Shown here: piece by piece, positions 33,310-41,060 of the stretch
Layout: the number at the start of each line of letters is the position of its first letter
Position numbering within the stretch: the stretch's first letter is position 1
Source: Catonella morbi ATCC 51271
Lineage (GTDB): Bacteria > Bacillota > Clostridia > Lachnospirales > Lachnospiraceae
Assembly: GCF_000160035.2 (NCBI RefSeq)
Contig: NZ_KI535367.1
Span: forward strand, 435,088-499,087
Reading direction: 5' to 3'
DNA: 64,000 nt
The notes under the pieces: generated by a model
The model's input: the letters and a program-made list of their open reading frames with translations, nothing else
Databases searched by the model: none
Told to the model about the DNA's origin: nothing
Translations under genes and position numbers: made by a program

Positions 33310-35442
33310 TCAGTAGTCCAGTTTCTCCGCAAGCTTACCGGTCTTCATATCAAATGATAATACTTCATCTATATTTACAGCTACTATGTAAAAATGTTTA
33401 CCTATATAAAGTCCTCTGTAATTTCCTCCGTAAGAATCAAATTCCGGAAAGTCTGCTCTGAATCTTTCGTAAAAGCCTTTTTCTTTATCAAATCCATATA
33501 TTACATACTGATTTATCTGTCTTCTCTTCGCAGAACTGTAGTATGAAACCGGAAAACCCATCAGATTTTTTGCTGCATCTACAAGTATTGACTTACGCTC
33601 ATATTCTGCTTCTGAATTTGAGTAGTCTTCGTCTCTTTCATTAAACAATTTTTTAGCTATTTCCTTCACATCAGCAGGATTAGAAATATCAAACATAGAA
33701 AGCTTAAGTCCCTTAGTTCCGCCCACCTTTTCATCCGCATCCTGTCCAAGTCCAAAAAGCAGTCCGTTTCCAAACGGATGTAAGTACTCTGAGAAGCCCG
33801 GTATCTTAAGGTAACCAAGTATTTTAGGGTTGGCAGGATCGCTTACATCTACACTAAAGAGAGGATCTGTCTGTCTGAAGGTTACGAAGTAAGCCATATC
33901 GCCCATAAATCTTGCAGACTTAATATGCTCTCCCTTTGCAAGTCCTTCTATTTTTCCTTTTACCTTCAAATCCTTGTCAAAAATGTACAAAGCATTTTCT
34001 GTAGTCTCTTCTCTCGATACAACACTGTCATCAGCAGAGGAAGGTTCACCAATAGGCATTATACCAAACCAATTATTTCCCTTTGTAATTACAAGCCTGA
34101 GATTTCCCTTATATTCATCAAGCGAATAATCATTATTAATATTCCCGAGAACAGAAGCACTTGCCTGAGGTGTGATTATTCCATCCTTATAAGAATACTT
34201 CATAATCTTAGTCTTTTCACTGGACATATAATAATCAGAATTCCAAAAATAAATATTATCATTACTTACATAAATGTCATAACCTGAATCCATTATCAGC
34301 TTTGAATCAATAACTTTCTCAGGATTTTTAACATCTATTGAAGTTACAACTGTATAGCAGTCACCACTTGAATATTCAGGTACATAAATACTTTTTATGC
34401 CTATCTTCTTGCCATCTACTTCAGGTATCAAATCATTATATTTTATATCTTCTTTATCAGTAACCGGATAGTAATACAAATTGTAACTATGTGAAAATGT
34501 ATAAATGATTCCATCCTTCATCCTTGTATTTCCTACAGAACCTTCCTGTCTGTGTTTTGCTTTAAGTACAGGTTTCTCAGGATTAGTTATATCATAAAAT
34601 AAAATCTCTGTTATATTCTTTTCCCTATATCTTCCATATCCATATTTTCCGGAATAATATATATTTCCGTCAGCAAAGACTACAAGTGTATTTCCTTCTA
34701 ACATAATATTGCTGTAATAATACTCTATTCCATCTTTGCTCCGGTTAAGGGCTATTCTTGAAGATACAGCTTCCATTTTACCCTTATCAGCCTTTATTAT
34801 CTTAATTCCCGGCTCACCGTCATATCTGTTTTTAAGCACATAGATATATTTACCATCAGTCTTTACTATATCAGCCTCGTCTACGCCTTCTGTTCTGGTA
34901 TTTGTCTTTGAGTAATCACCTGCACCGTCACTGTCTTCAGTAACAGCCTGATCGGCGCTCTTAGATAGCTCTTGTGTAGGAGCAGTTGCTGTTGTATCTG
35001 CACTCTCCTTTACAGCACCACAAAATTCATTCCTATTGATGCTTTTTTCTGCTGCCTTTGCTAAGTACTTATAAAGTGATTTGTAGTCCTCAAACTGCTT
35101 AATTCCATCCACTTTTTTAGCAGTTTTTTTCTGCTTTTTAGCATTAACCTGTTTGCCTGCTACTATATCTGATATACTGGTAATCCCATCTATTCCCATT
35201 TCCTCAAGGTTTAGATTTCCTGAACCAATCATAATCGCAAATGCTGCTGCTACAGCTCCAGCCGCTGTTACCAGACCTAATAACCAATTTTTCATTTTTC
35301 TCCTCCTTTTTTTATTATTTAATTTGTTCTCCTCTTCACCAAGTCTTTCTCTAATCTTCTCAGGCTGTAGTGAAACCGGTATTTCTATATCTTCATCTGC
35401 CAATACCTTAAGTTTTTCAAGGATTTCATCTTCTTTTTCCAT
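33310..35442 (-). CDS. Membrane-anchored extracytoplasmic beta-propeller, candidate anti-sigma partner
   Basis: 710 residues. Residues 1-50 are cytosolic, acidic then basic, one membrane helix spans about 52-73, and the rest is extracytoplasmic. From about 175 it matches the secreted beta-propeller family with TRTEGVDEADIVKTDGKYIYVLKNR, a hallmark of that family, and repeated blades up to the end. The gene begins 15 bp after an ECF sigma factor gene, and topology with a short cytosolic head and extracellular sensor resembles anti-sigma factors, although I do not see a classical zinc-containing anti-sigma motif. The propeller could sense an envelope ligand (inference). Cotranscription is very likely. 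Confidence 0.82.
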   Translation of the reverse strand: MEKEDEILEKLKVLADEDIEIPVSLQPEKIRERLGEEENKLNNKKRRRKMKNWLLGLVTAAGAVAAAFAIMIGSGNLNLEEMGIDGITSISDIVAGKQVNAKKQKKTAKKVDGIKQFEDYKSLYKYLAKAAEKSINRNEFCGAVKESADTTATAPTQELSKSADQAVTEDSDGAGDYSKTNTRTEGVDEADIVKTDGKYIYVLKNRYDGEPGIKIIKADKGKMEAVSSRIALNRSKDGIEYYYSNIMLEGNTLVVFADGNIYYSGKYGYGRYREKNITEILFYDITNPEKPVLKAKHRQEGSVGNTRMKDGIIYTFSHSYNLYYYPVTDKEDIKYNDLIPEVDGKKIGIKSIYVPEYSSGDCYTVVTSIDVKNPEKVIDSKLIMDSGYDIYVSNDNIYFWNSDYYMSSEKTKIMKYSYKDGIITPQASASVLGNINNDYSLDEYKGNLRLVITKGNNWFGIMPIGEPSSADDSVVSREETTENALYIFDKDLKVKGKIEGLAKGEHIKSARFMGDMAYFVTFRQTDPLFSVDVSDPANPKILGYLKIPGFSEYLHPFGNGLLFGLGQDADEKVGGTKGLKLSMFDISNPADVKEIAKKLFNERDEDYSNSEAEYERKSILVDAAKNLMGFPVSYYSSAKRRQINQYVIYGFDKEKGFYERFRADFPEFDSYGGNYRGLYIGKHFYIVAVNIDEVLSFDMKTGKLAEKLDY

Positions 35443-35457
35443 ATCGGCTCCTACCTC

Positions 35458-35955
35458 CTATTCTTTAATTATATTTGCCAGTTTAGCTAAGGCTCTTTGT
35501 TTTTTTGACCTGACCGTTGCAGGTTTTAGGCCTAAAAGCTCTGCTATTTCATCTCCCTTATAGCCCTCAAAAACAGAAAGGCAGATAATAAATCTTTCTT
35601 CATTTTCAAGTTCCATAAGGAGTTCCTTTAGTTCCATCCTGTTAAATTCATCTCTGTGGATTTCTCTTTTTGCCCTCTCATCCGAAAGTTCCACTATATT
35701 CTCACTCGGGTTCTCTTTGCATAGGGCATAATCTTTTAATTTCATTTTGCATTTATTGGTTAAGATTTTTATTATCCAGTTCTTAAACAGGCTTTCTTCT
35801 CTGAGGCTTTCTATCTGTCTGTATGCATCAAGTACAGCCTCACCTACTATATCCTCTGCATCTTCTTTATTTTTAAGAAAATACAGTGCTAACCTGTACA
35901 AGTCCTTCGCCACCTCAGAGTACAGCTTTGTAAATGTTTCTGCATTTCTAATCAT
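35458..35955 (-). CDS. ECF-type RNA polymerase sigma factor
   Basis: 165 residues. Region 2 spans about 10-70 (EVAKDLYRLALYFLKNKEDAEDIVGEAVLDAYRQIE, recognising the -10 element) and region 4 about 105-160, with the helix-turn-helix KGDEIAELLGLKPATVRSKKQRAL (recognising the -35 element). There is no region 1.1 or 3, as expected for an extracytoplasmic-function sigma factor. Downstream in the same operon lies the membrane propeller, which probably controls it. The start has a purine-rich GAGGTTAACC upstream. Its regulon cannot be read here; most such factors control their own operon. Confidence 0.92.
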   Translation of the reverse strand: MIRNAETFTKLYSEVAKDLYRLALYFLKNKEDAEDIVGEAVLDAYRQIESLREESLFKNWIIKILTNKCKMKLKDYALCKENPSENIVELSDERAKREIHRDEFNRMELKELLMELENEERFIICLSVFEGYKGDEIAELLGLKPATVRSKKQRALAKLANIIKE

Positions 35956-36047
35956 AGGTTAACCTCTATCTGCCTCATTGGCATTAAACATGTTTCACTT
36001 AATAAGTGTTGGTTTATGGTTAAAATGTTGCAAGGGAAATAAAAATA

Positions 36048-36968
36048 TTATTTATACTCAGACATATCAATTCCTAAAACATCTTCACAGTTAACTATTA
36101 TTTGTTTCATTAGTTCTATTTGTTCGAATATCTTACATAGTTGCAAAGATAAATCAAGAGACTTTTTATATTCAGTTTTTTCAAGTCTGTATTCAGCAAA
36201 AGCTTTACCATAATACAATACTGCTAAGGTATCAGCAAAAATATTTTTCTTACATGTTTCAATCCCTTTATTATCATAAAGCAAAGCTCTACTATACTCT
36301 TCCTTTTTTCTATACACACCTGCCAGATTGTGGCAGATTCTTGGGTACATTTCATTATTTTCGTCACACTGGTTTACGCAAAATTTAAGTATTTCTTCAT
36401 ATTTTTCATCCTGCTCACATTTGTCCTCAACTAGGGCTATATTCATAAGTATTCTGATTTCCATTAGTGAAAAGCTGTACTCCTTATAATTATCAAGCGA
36501 GAAATCATTTAATGTTTGTTTAATAGCATTTATATACATATTCAGTGCACTCTGATATTCTTTATTTTTATAATATCTAATACCATAAAGAAAGAACTTA
36601 AACTGCGTAATTAGTATTTTATAGTATTCATTTTCAATGTTTTCCAATAACTTATCAATCAATTTAAATTCATTTTCAAAATTAGACATTTCTTCATTTA
36701 TCAGTTTTAAATCTATATTTCTTTGCGTTTGCAATAACATAGAATAATCTGTAATGCGGCTTTCAATAATAGCAGAAACCAAATCAGTCTTATAAATAAT
36801 CGATAATGCTTCAAGGGTTTCAAGTTTAGGTATTACTTTCCCCAATTCCATTCTTCTAAGAGTTCTTTCGTCTATAAAAGCCATATCTACAACCTGTTTT
36901 TGTGTAAGACCTAGTTTTTCTCTTATACTTTTTAGTCTTTCTCCAAATAAAAAAAGGTTATAATACAT
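36048..36968 (-). CDS. XRE/TPR regulator, RRNPP-like peptide receptor
   Basis: 306 residues. An N-terminal XRE helix-turn-helix (GERLKSIREKLGLTQKQVVDMAFIDERTLRRMELGK, about 8-45) is followed by a wholly helical C-terminal domain with tandem tetratricopeptide-like repeats, such as YPRICHNLAGVYRKKEEYSRALLYDNKGIETC. This architecture is that of Rgg/PlcR/PrgX/TprA regulators, which bind short imported peptides. Its gene is divergent from a gene for a small exported peptide, with a palindrome between, exactly as in such quorum systems. AAGGAG precedes the ATG by 6 bases. Peptide binding is inferred from architecture and context; stress or developmental regulators of similar build are an alternative. 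Confidence 0.82.
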   Translation of the reverse strand: MYYNLFLFGERLKSIREKLGLTQKQVVDMAFIDERTLRRMELGKVIPKLETLEALSIIYKTDLVSAIIESRITDYSMLLQTQRNIDLKLINEEMSNFENEFKLIDKLLENIENEYYKILITQFKFFLYGIRYYKNKEYQSALNMYINAIKQTLNDFSLDNYKEYSFSLMEIRILMNIALVEDKCEQDEKYEEILKFCVNQCDENNEMYPRICHNLAGVYRKKEEYSRALLYDNKGIETCKKNIFADTLAVLYYGKAFAEYRLEKTEYKKSLDLSLQLCKIFEQIELMKQIIVNCEDVLGIDMSEYK

Positions 36969-37006
36969 TTTAATCTCCTTAAGTTTTTATTAATTATGTA
37001 CTAAAT

Positions 37007-37051
37007 CGGACTTTAAAGTCCGTTGCAATTTGAATATTTTAAATGTATTAT
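37007..37051 (+). promoter_or_regulatory. Promoter with perfect 16-bp palindrome
   Basis: CGGACTTTAAAGTCCG at 37007-37022 is a perfect palindrome directly upstream of TTGCAA (37023-37028), a 17-bp spacer and TATTAT (37046-37051). With the expected start site near 37058 the palindrome centre is at about -43, the classical place for an activator touching sigma. It lies in the 122-bp gap between the regulator and the peptide gene. Regulator binding is inferred. Confidence 0.65.
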
Positions 37052-37090
37052 ATAGGTATAGAGTGATTAAGTAAAGTAGGGGTAATAAAT

Positions 37091-37231
37091 ATGTTAAAGA
37101 AATTAGGTAAAGCTGTTATGCTGTTTTCAACCTTATACATACTTTTATTTGTTTCATTTAACATATCTGATAGCACTTACTCCGCCGGTAACCGCGGAGA
37201 AATAAAGCTATTAAATATTGTAGAAGATTAA
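37091..37231 (+). CDS. Small exported peptide, candidate pheromone precursor
   Basis: 46 residues: a basic N terminus (MLKKLGKAVM), a hydrophobic run (LFSTLYILLFVSFNI), a short Ser/Thr/Gly region and a C-terminal tail ending GEIKLLNIVED. TAGGGG stands 8-10 bases before the ATG. The layout (signal-like N terminus, then a short variable tail) matches precursors such as PapR, Phr and PhrA, whose C-terminal peptide is exported, trimmed and reimported. The last 7-10 residues (such as KLLNIVED) are the likely signal. It is the first gene of the divergent operon behind the palindrome. It could instead be a bacteriocin leader; no double-glycine motif is present. Confidence 0.65.
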   Translation: MLKKLGKAVMLFSTLYILLFVSFNISDSTYSAGNRGEIKLLNIVED

Positions 37232-37250
37232 AGTACGAGGAGGATAATTT

Positions 37251-37331
37251 ATGAAAAAGATAAATCCAATGAGATATAAAAATGGAGATACTTTCATTAG
37301 TGCCTCAATATTGGCATTAAGCAAAGTTTAA
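37251..37331 (+). CDS. 26-residue peptide of unknown role
   Basis: A short frame with a strong ribosome binding site (GAGGAGG, 8 bases before ATG) starting 19 bp after the pheromone-like gene. The product has a basic N terminus (MKKINPMRYKNG) and a less polar C terminus (ISASILALSKV). It has no known relative. It could be a second signalling peptide, a small toxin or a regulatory upstream frame. The strong ribosome binding site is the main evidence for its being real. Confidence 0.45.
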   Translation: MKKINPMRYKNGDTFISASILALSKV

Positions 37332-37386
37332 TCTGACATTGTAGTAAAGGAGGTATTGTAGCTAATATTTTTTAGCTAATAGATAA

Positions 37387-37644
37387 ATGAATAAAATAGG
37401 TGCAGTCTTTTCTTTCACACTTGTCATTATTGGCATATTCTTTAGTCTGGTTATGGGTATAATTTCAAAAACATTTCCTATACTGGGGAGAATGGCCAGT
37501 AAATTTGCTATTGGTAATATATACAATTCATTAGAATATGTAATTGATTTTACAACTATGTATGTGGTTAGTTTTGGACTTATAATAATAGGTTTAATAA
37601 TGGCAATTTATTTTTTTAGGAGGGAAAAATATGTTAAAAAATAG
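37387..37644 (+). CDS. Small two-helix membrane protein, possible immunity or export partner
   Basis: 85 residues with hydrophobic segments at about 5-26 (VFSFTLVIIGIFFSLVMG) and 55-78 (TMYVVSFGLIIIGLIMAIYFF), and a basic C terminus. The start lacks a nearby Shine-Dalgarno sequence (a consensus AAAGGAGGT lies at 37346-37354, about 32 bases upstream), and an in-frame stop directly precedes it, so the start is uncertain. Its end overlaps the start of the secreted-protein gene by 14 bp. Two-helix proteins beside a secreted effector are often immunity proteins (inference). Confidence 0.6.
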   Translation: MNKIGAVFSFTLVIIGIFFSLVMGIISKTFPILGRMASKFAIGNIYNSLEYVIDFTTMYVVSFGLIIIGLIMAIYFFRREKYVKK

Positions 37645-38338
37645 TTTCAAAAAATTATGTATGGTATTACTTTGCTCAATCTTAGTTCTTTCTAATACAG
37701 AAAAAACTTCTGCTTTTTCTGATGAAAGTCTGACCGTTTCAGGAAATATGGCAGTGCCTAAAGTAGATTACAATTCCGTTATAAGAAAAGATTCAGAAAC
37801 AACTACATACGGTGTATTAAATGCTGAAGAAATCGCCAAGGCATATGGCATTACTGATTATGAGAGTATTACTGTAACTCTTTTTAACAGACACGAAGAC
37901 TATAAGCCATTAAATACCCCTTTATTTTTTGATTCTATATATGTTGATAATGTCAGTGGTCCCAGACAGGCTTGTGGTGGCACTAAAATAGCAGAAAATA
38001 GTTCTACTAACTTTGCAAAAAAAACTGTTACTAAAACCGTTACAATAACCGGAACCGGTTCAAATACATTTTCAACCAATTTAGGTGCCAGTTTTAGCAT
38101 TGATGCTAATACAATTAGTGCCGGAGTTGGTTTTAATGTAACCTCAAGCATTTCATTAAGCGACTCCACATCGGCTAAATTAAAATACTTGCAAACTCTT
38201 ACAGTAATAGGATATCCGGCATATGAGGTATATGAGTATGACATTATGCTTAAAAAATTTTGGAGTGGTCCAGAAAAAATCGGAACAGGACTTGCATATA
38301 GATGTACAGGATTTTGTACTATTACAAGAGTGAGATAA
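37631..38338 (+). CDS. Secreted beta-rich protein, candidate effector of the peptide locus
   Basis: 235 residues with a signal peptide (KKLCMVLLCSILVLSN, cleavage near TSAFS). The mature region is rich in Ser/Thr-alternating strands, especially residues 130-185 (KTVTITGTGSNTFSTNLGAS and following), which resembles beta-hairpin regions of aerolysin-like pore-forming toxins, but the similarity is weak. Three cysteines at about 118, 228 and 231 could form a disulfide. AGGAGG stands 6 bases before the ATG. It is the last gene of the divergent operon and the only one for a sizeable exported product, so it is the probable output. I do not recognise a named family. Confidence 0.7.
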   Translation: MLKNSFKKLCMVLLCSILVLSNTEKTSAFSDESLTVSGNMAVPKVDYNSVIRKDSETTTYGVLNAEEIAKAYGITDYESITVTLFNRHEDYKPLNTPLFFDSIYVDNVSGPRQACGGTKIAENSSTNFAKKTVTKTVTITGTGSNTFSTNLGASFSIDANTISAGVGFNVTSSISLSDSTSAKLKYLQTLTVIGYPAYEVYEYDIMLKKFWSGPEKIGTGLAYRCTGFCTITRVR

Positions 38339-38429
38339 TTTATACAATACACCACTTTACAACTTTATAAGTAATGTACCTGCCTAAAAAACACCTGTTT
38401 TAAGGCATTTATTACTGATGATGATTTTA

Positions 38430-38631
38430 TTGGTGGTTCGATGTTTTGGCATGAAAGTGGCAAAAAATACCGCACCATATAGTGCATAGGAACACACATA
38501 ATAAAAGGTATTCAATGACTTTTTTGTAATGCCGTATAAAAAACGGACAGAGTGTGCCGATTCCAATGTCGGTATTGAGAGTATAAGCAGGAATAGCGTT
38601 TCTGCACTTGGTGATGAAAAAGTTTCAAAAT
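38430..38631 (+). pseudogene. Possible relic of a coding sequence
   Basis: Codons can be read in one frame across two stops: GGSMFWHESGKKYRTI, a stop, about 8 residues, then VFNDFFVMPYKKRTECAD and more to a TAA at about 38631. There is no start with a ribosome binding site. The codon usage looks coding-like, so it may be a decayed end of a small gene, but nothing identifies it. Apart from this, 38339-38765 shows no gene. Confidence 0.25.
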
Positions 38632-38765
38632 AAGCTGAAAAAGGTGAATTGAAAAAAATATAAATATAAATTTGATTGTACTGAACTTGAATTACGATTT
38701 AGAATGATGTATAAGCAAGATGTACTAAAAATTTGACTGATGAAGAGCATGGCTCACAAAAAAAC

Positions 38766-38805
38766 GAACCAAAGGAATCCAGGAAGCTTCCTTTGGTTCT
38801 TCTCG
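38766..38805 (+). terminator. Terminator-like perfect hairpin
   Basis: A 12-bp perfect stem: GAACCAAAGGAA (38766-38777) with TTCCTTTGGTTC (38788-38799), a 10-base loop, followed by TTCTCGTTT. It also ends the small leftward gene at 38870 in the other direction. Confidence 0.6.
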
Positions 38806-38869
38806 TTTAAAGACCGAGCAAGTCTTGTAGGCTAGTTGTCACGATGGTTACAGTCTAACCATTTGCCAA

Positions 38870-39121
38870 TTAGATCGCTGAAGTTGATTTTTCTGAACCT
38901 GAATTCCCTATTATCGCAGTCATTGTTTTTTCTTTTATTTCCTTTGCAACTGTTTCCATCTGTGCCAACCTGTCAACATAACCGGATGCCTTTAAAATCG
39001 GTTTAAAAATTCCGAGAGCAATCATCATAAGTATAAATAAGCCCTGCCCTGTAATACTTCCATTATTTAAAAGTGTCAGTCCGATATAACAAGATAAAAA
39101 AATAAGAAGAATATTTTTCAC
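38870..39121 (-). CDS. Small membrane protein, uncertain
   Basis: 83 residues: two hydrophobic segments (about 4-20 and 27-42, ILLIFLSCYIGLTLLNNG and GLFILMMIALGIF) and a helical tail. The start would be GTG at 39121, with no clear ribosome binding site. It may be a real small membrane protein or an end of a longer one. I cannot name a function. Confidence 0.4.
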   Translation of the reverse strand: MKNILLIFLSCYIGLTLLNNGSITGQGLFILMMIALGIFKPILKASGYVDRLAQMETVAKEIKEKTMTAIIGNSGSEKSTSAI

Positions 39122-39187
39122 TAAAATAGTGACTAATCATTCTTCTTAATTCCACAACTATAAATGCAAATACAACAATGAATTACA

Positions 39188-39634
39188 TCACACTTCCTTA
39201 CTCATTATAAAGTACCCAAGCTTATTATATCCACGCTTTTTGTATACAGAAATTGCATTCTGGTTTTCTTCTTCCACCTCAAGCTTATATCTCACAGCCT
39301 GCCCCTTGTACTTTTCTTCTATAAAATGAAAGAAACTGCTGCCTATGCCAAGCCCTCTGTACTCTTCCTTTATATATAAATCCTCTATAAAAATGAGAAG
39401 TCCGCCATACTCCGTAGTATAACTCTTAGCAGCCATTGCATAACCCAAAAGCTTCCCCTCTTCCTCAAATACATAGCCCTCTATAAAAGGCAGAGCAGAA
39501 AGACAGTCATCTATATCCTTGTATAGAATTTCATCAGATGCCGTATAAAGTACAGCCTCCGAATCATAGAAAACTCTCATCATTTTAAATACTTCTTCTC
39601 TGTCACGAACTTCCAAATTTCTTATCTTCAACAT
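39188..39634 (-). CDS. GNAT family N-acetyltransferase
   Basis: About 148 residues. The acetyl-CoA binding region is IEDLYIKEEYRGLGIGSSFFHFIEEKY, and the last segment NQNAISVYKKRGYNKLGYFIM is typical of GNAT family proteins. The family acetylates amines on small molecules, antibiotics or protein N termini; the substrate is not evident. The start is placed at ATG 39634, just after the YfbR stop; a TTG at 39631 has the better spacing to AAGGAGG, and the frame is open to 39661. It is translationally coupled with the upstream yfbR-like gene. Confidence 0.85.
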   Translation of the reverse strand: MLKIRNLEVRDREEVFKMMRVFYDSEAVLYTASDEILYKDIDDCLSALPFIEGYVFEEEGKLLGYAMAAKSYTTEYGGLLIFIEDLYIKEEYRGLGIGSSFFHFIEEKYKGQAVRYKLEVEEENQNAISVYKKRGYNKLGYFIMSKEV

Positions 39635-39641
39635 ATCCTCC

Positions 39642-40235
39642 TTAAAGCAAACAGGCTTCATCCAAAGTCCTGCTGTAAGCCGGCATAAATTCCTTCATAA
39701 ATACTTCTACTTCTTCTAAGTTTAGCTCCTTAACCGCCTTAAATGTGGCTTTCTCAGCTTGCAAGAACTCGTTATTCCCAGCCTTCTTCTCATCCAGACA
39801 TTTAATATAGGCTGAAAGCTTGTCTGCTGCCTTAACCAGAGCTTTCTCATTTTTATACTCATCTGTCGGTTCAAATATTGCTTCATATTCACCCCTCAAA
39901 TCTTCAGGTAAAATAGACAGCAGTTTGCCACAGGCAGTATGCTCTATTTCCTTGTACACGCTTTTTATATTGCTGTTAAAATACTTCACAGGGGTTGGCA
40001 TATCCCCCGTAATTATCTCGGTAGCATCGTGGTAAAGTCCTATAAGAGCCGCCCTGTCAGCATTTAACGTTTTTCCAAAGCGCTTATTTCCAATGGTACA
40101 AAGGGCATGGGAGAGCATAGCTACTTCAAGCGAATGTTCGCTTAAATTCTCTTCTCTTGAATTTCTCATTAAAGCCCAGCGGTTAATATATTTAAGCCTT
40201 GACATCATTGCAAAAAATGAATAGTCCCCTTTCAT
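39642..40235 (-). CDS. HD-domain 5'-nucleotidase, YfbR-like
   Basis: 197 residues of the YfbR family of HD hydrolases that dephosphorylate 5'-deoxynucleotides. RWALMRNSREENLSEHSLEVAMLSHAL contributes the first metal-binding histidines, and the HD motif is in LIGLYHDATEIITGDMPTPVKYFN, which is characteristic. The protein acts in dNTP pool control or salvage. Length is normal. RBS GGAGG precedes the ATG. It follows the cvpA-like gene by 8 bp and precedes the GNAT gene, so all belong to one leftward operon. Confidence 0.9.
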   Translation of the reverse strand: MKGDYSFFAMMSRLKYINRWALMRNSREENLSEHSLEVAMLSHALCTIGNKRFGKTLNADRAALIGLYHDATEIITGDMPTPVKYFNSNIKSVYKEIEHTACGKLLSILPEDLRGEYEAIFEPTDEYKNEKALVKAADKLSAYIKCLDEKKAGNNEFLQAEKATFKAVKELNLEEVEVFMKEFMPAYSRTLDEACLL

Positions 40236-40243
40236 TTTTCCTC

Positions 40244-41047
40244 CTATTTAAGCCCTATTACCTTCGCTATAATATTGGATTCATAAAGCAGTTTCAAGAA
40301 TATGTTTCCCTCTATCTGTCTCATTCCGTCCTGTATAAAAGGTTTATCTATAAATATTATCATAAGTGTAAATATAAGCCATATTATAACAAGTCCCTGG
40401 AACAGACCTGCTATTCCTCCACCCACACGATTTAGCTCATTTAATACAGGAAGTTTACTGATAATATTAAGTACATGGCTCAATACAAAAAGCCCTACAC
40501 TAAGTAAAAGATATACAAGGATAAAAGTTCCTGAGTTAATCACTATACCTGTAAGGTAGATGGCAACCCTATGGTTTACCTCTTTTTGTATCTCTTCTTT
40601 AGCTCTGGTAAAATGCTCATTTTTAAGGATATCAGATACAATTTCTTCTACCGCTTTATTGTTTCCCAAAATGTCGGTAGGTATATAGAATTCATCCGCA
40701 CTAAACTTTACATCATTTTTTGCTTCTTTTATATTTTTCTTTTTACTTTTTTTGCTATTCTTTTTTCCCTTGTCCTTTATAGGATTTTCCTTTTTATCCT
40801 CTACAGTTTTTTCATTACCTTTCTGATAATTTTCAAGAGATTTTTCTATCCTCTCTGAAACAGCATTAAATATTTTTTCATTATTTCTTAACTGATTGCT
40901 TATAACCGGCGAAATTACCGTACCTGCAAGCAATACAACTATTGAAGAAAAAAGGCCGAATACGGTTCTTACAAGTCCCCTCCTGCTGCCCACGTAGAAA
41001 CAGGCTGCAAAGATTACAACTACCATTATTAATATAAAATTAGACAT
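40244..41047 (-). CDS. CvpA family membrane protein
   Basis: About 267 residues with hydrophobic segments at residues 2-18, 26-48 and further two to three in the C-terminal half, typical of the CvpA/colicin V production family. Between residues 60 and 130 lies a long Lys/Glu-rich cytosolic insert (KENPIKDKGKKNSKKSKKK) unusual for the family. The family affects division or membrane-associated processes, mechanism unknown. ATG 41047 has GGAG 6-8 bases upstream; an in-frame ATG at 41068 overlaps the neighbouring gene. It is part of an operon with the DUF5711-like and YfbR-like genes. Confidence 0.82.
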   Translation of the reverse strand: MSNFILIMVVVIFAACFYVGSRRGLVRTVFGLFSSIVVLLAGTVISPVISNQLRNNEKIFNAVSERIEKSLENYQKGNEKTVEDKKENPIKDKGKKNSKKSKKKNIKEAKNDVKFSADEFYIPTDILGNNKAVEEIVSDILKNEHFTRAKEEIQKEVNHRVAIYLTGIVINSGTFILVYLLLSVGLFVLSHVLNIISKLPVLNELNRVGGGIAGLFQGLVIIWLIFTLMIIFIDKPFIQDGMRQIEGNIFLKLLYESNIIAKVIGLK

Positions 41048-41060
41048 TGTATACTCCAAA

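Noticed and set aside
38384-38566. 60-residue leftward frame
   Set aside because: No ribosome binding site; reads against the faint coding-like signal on the plus strand.
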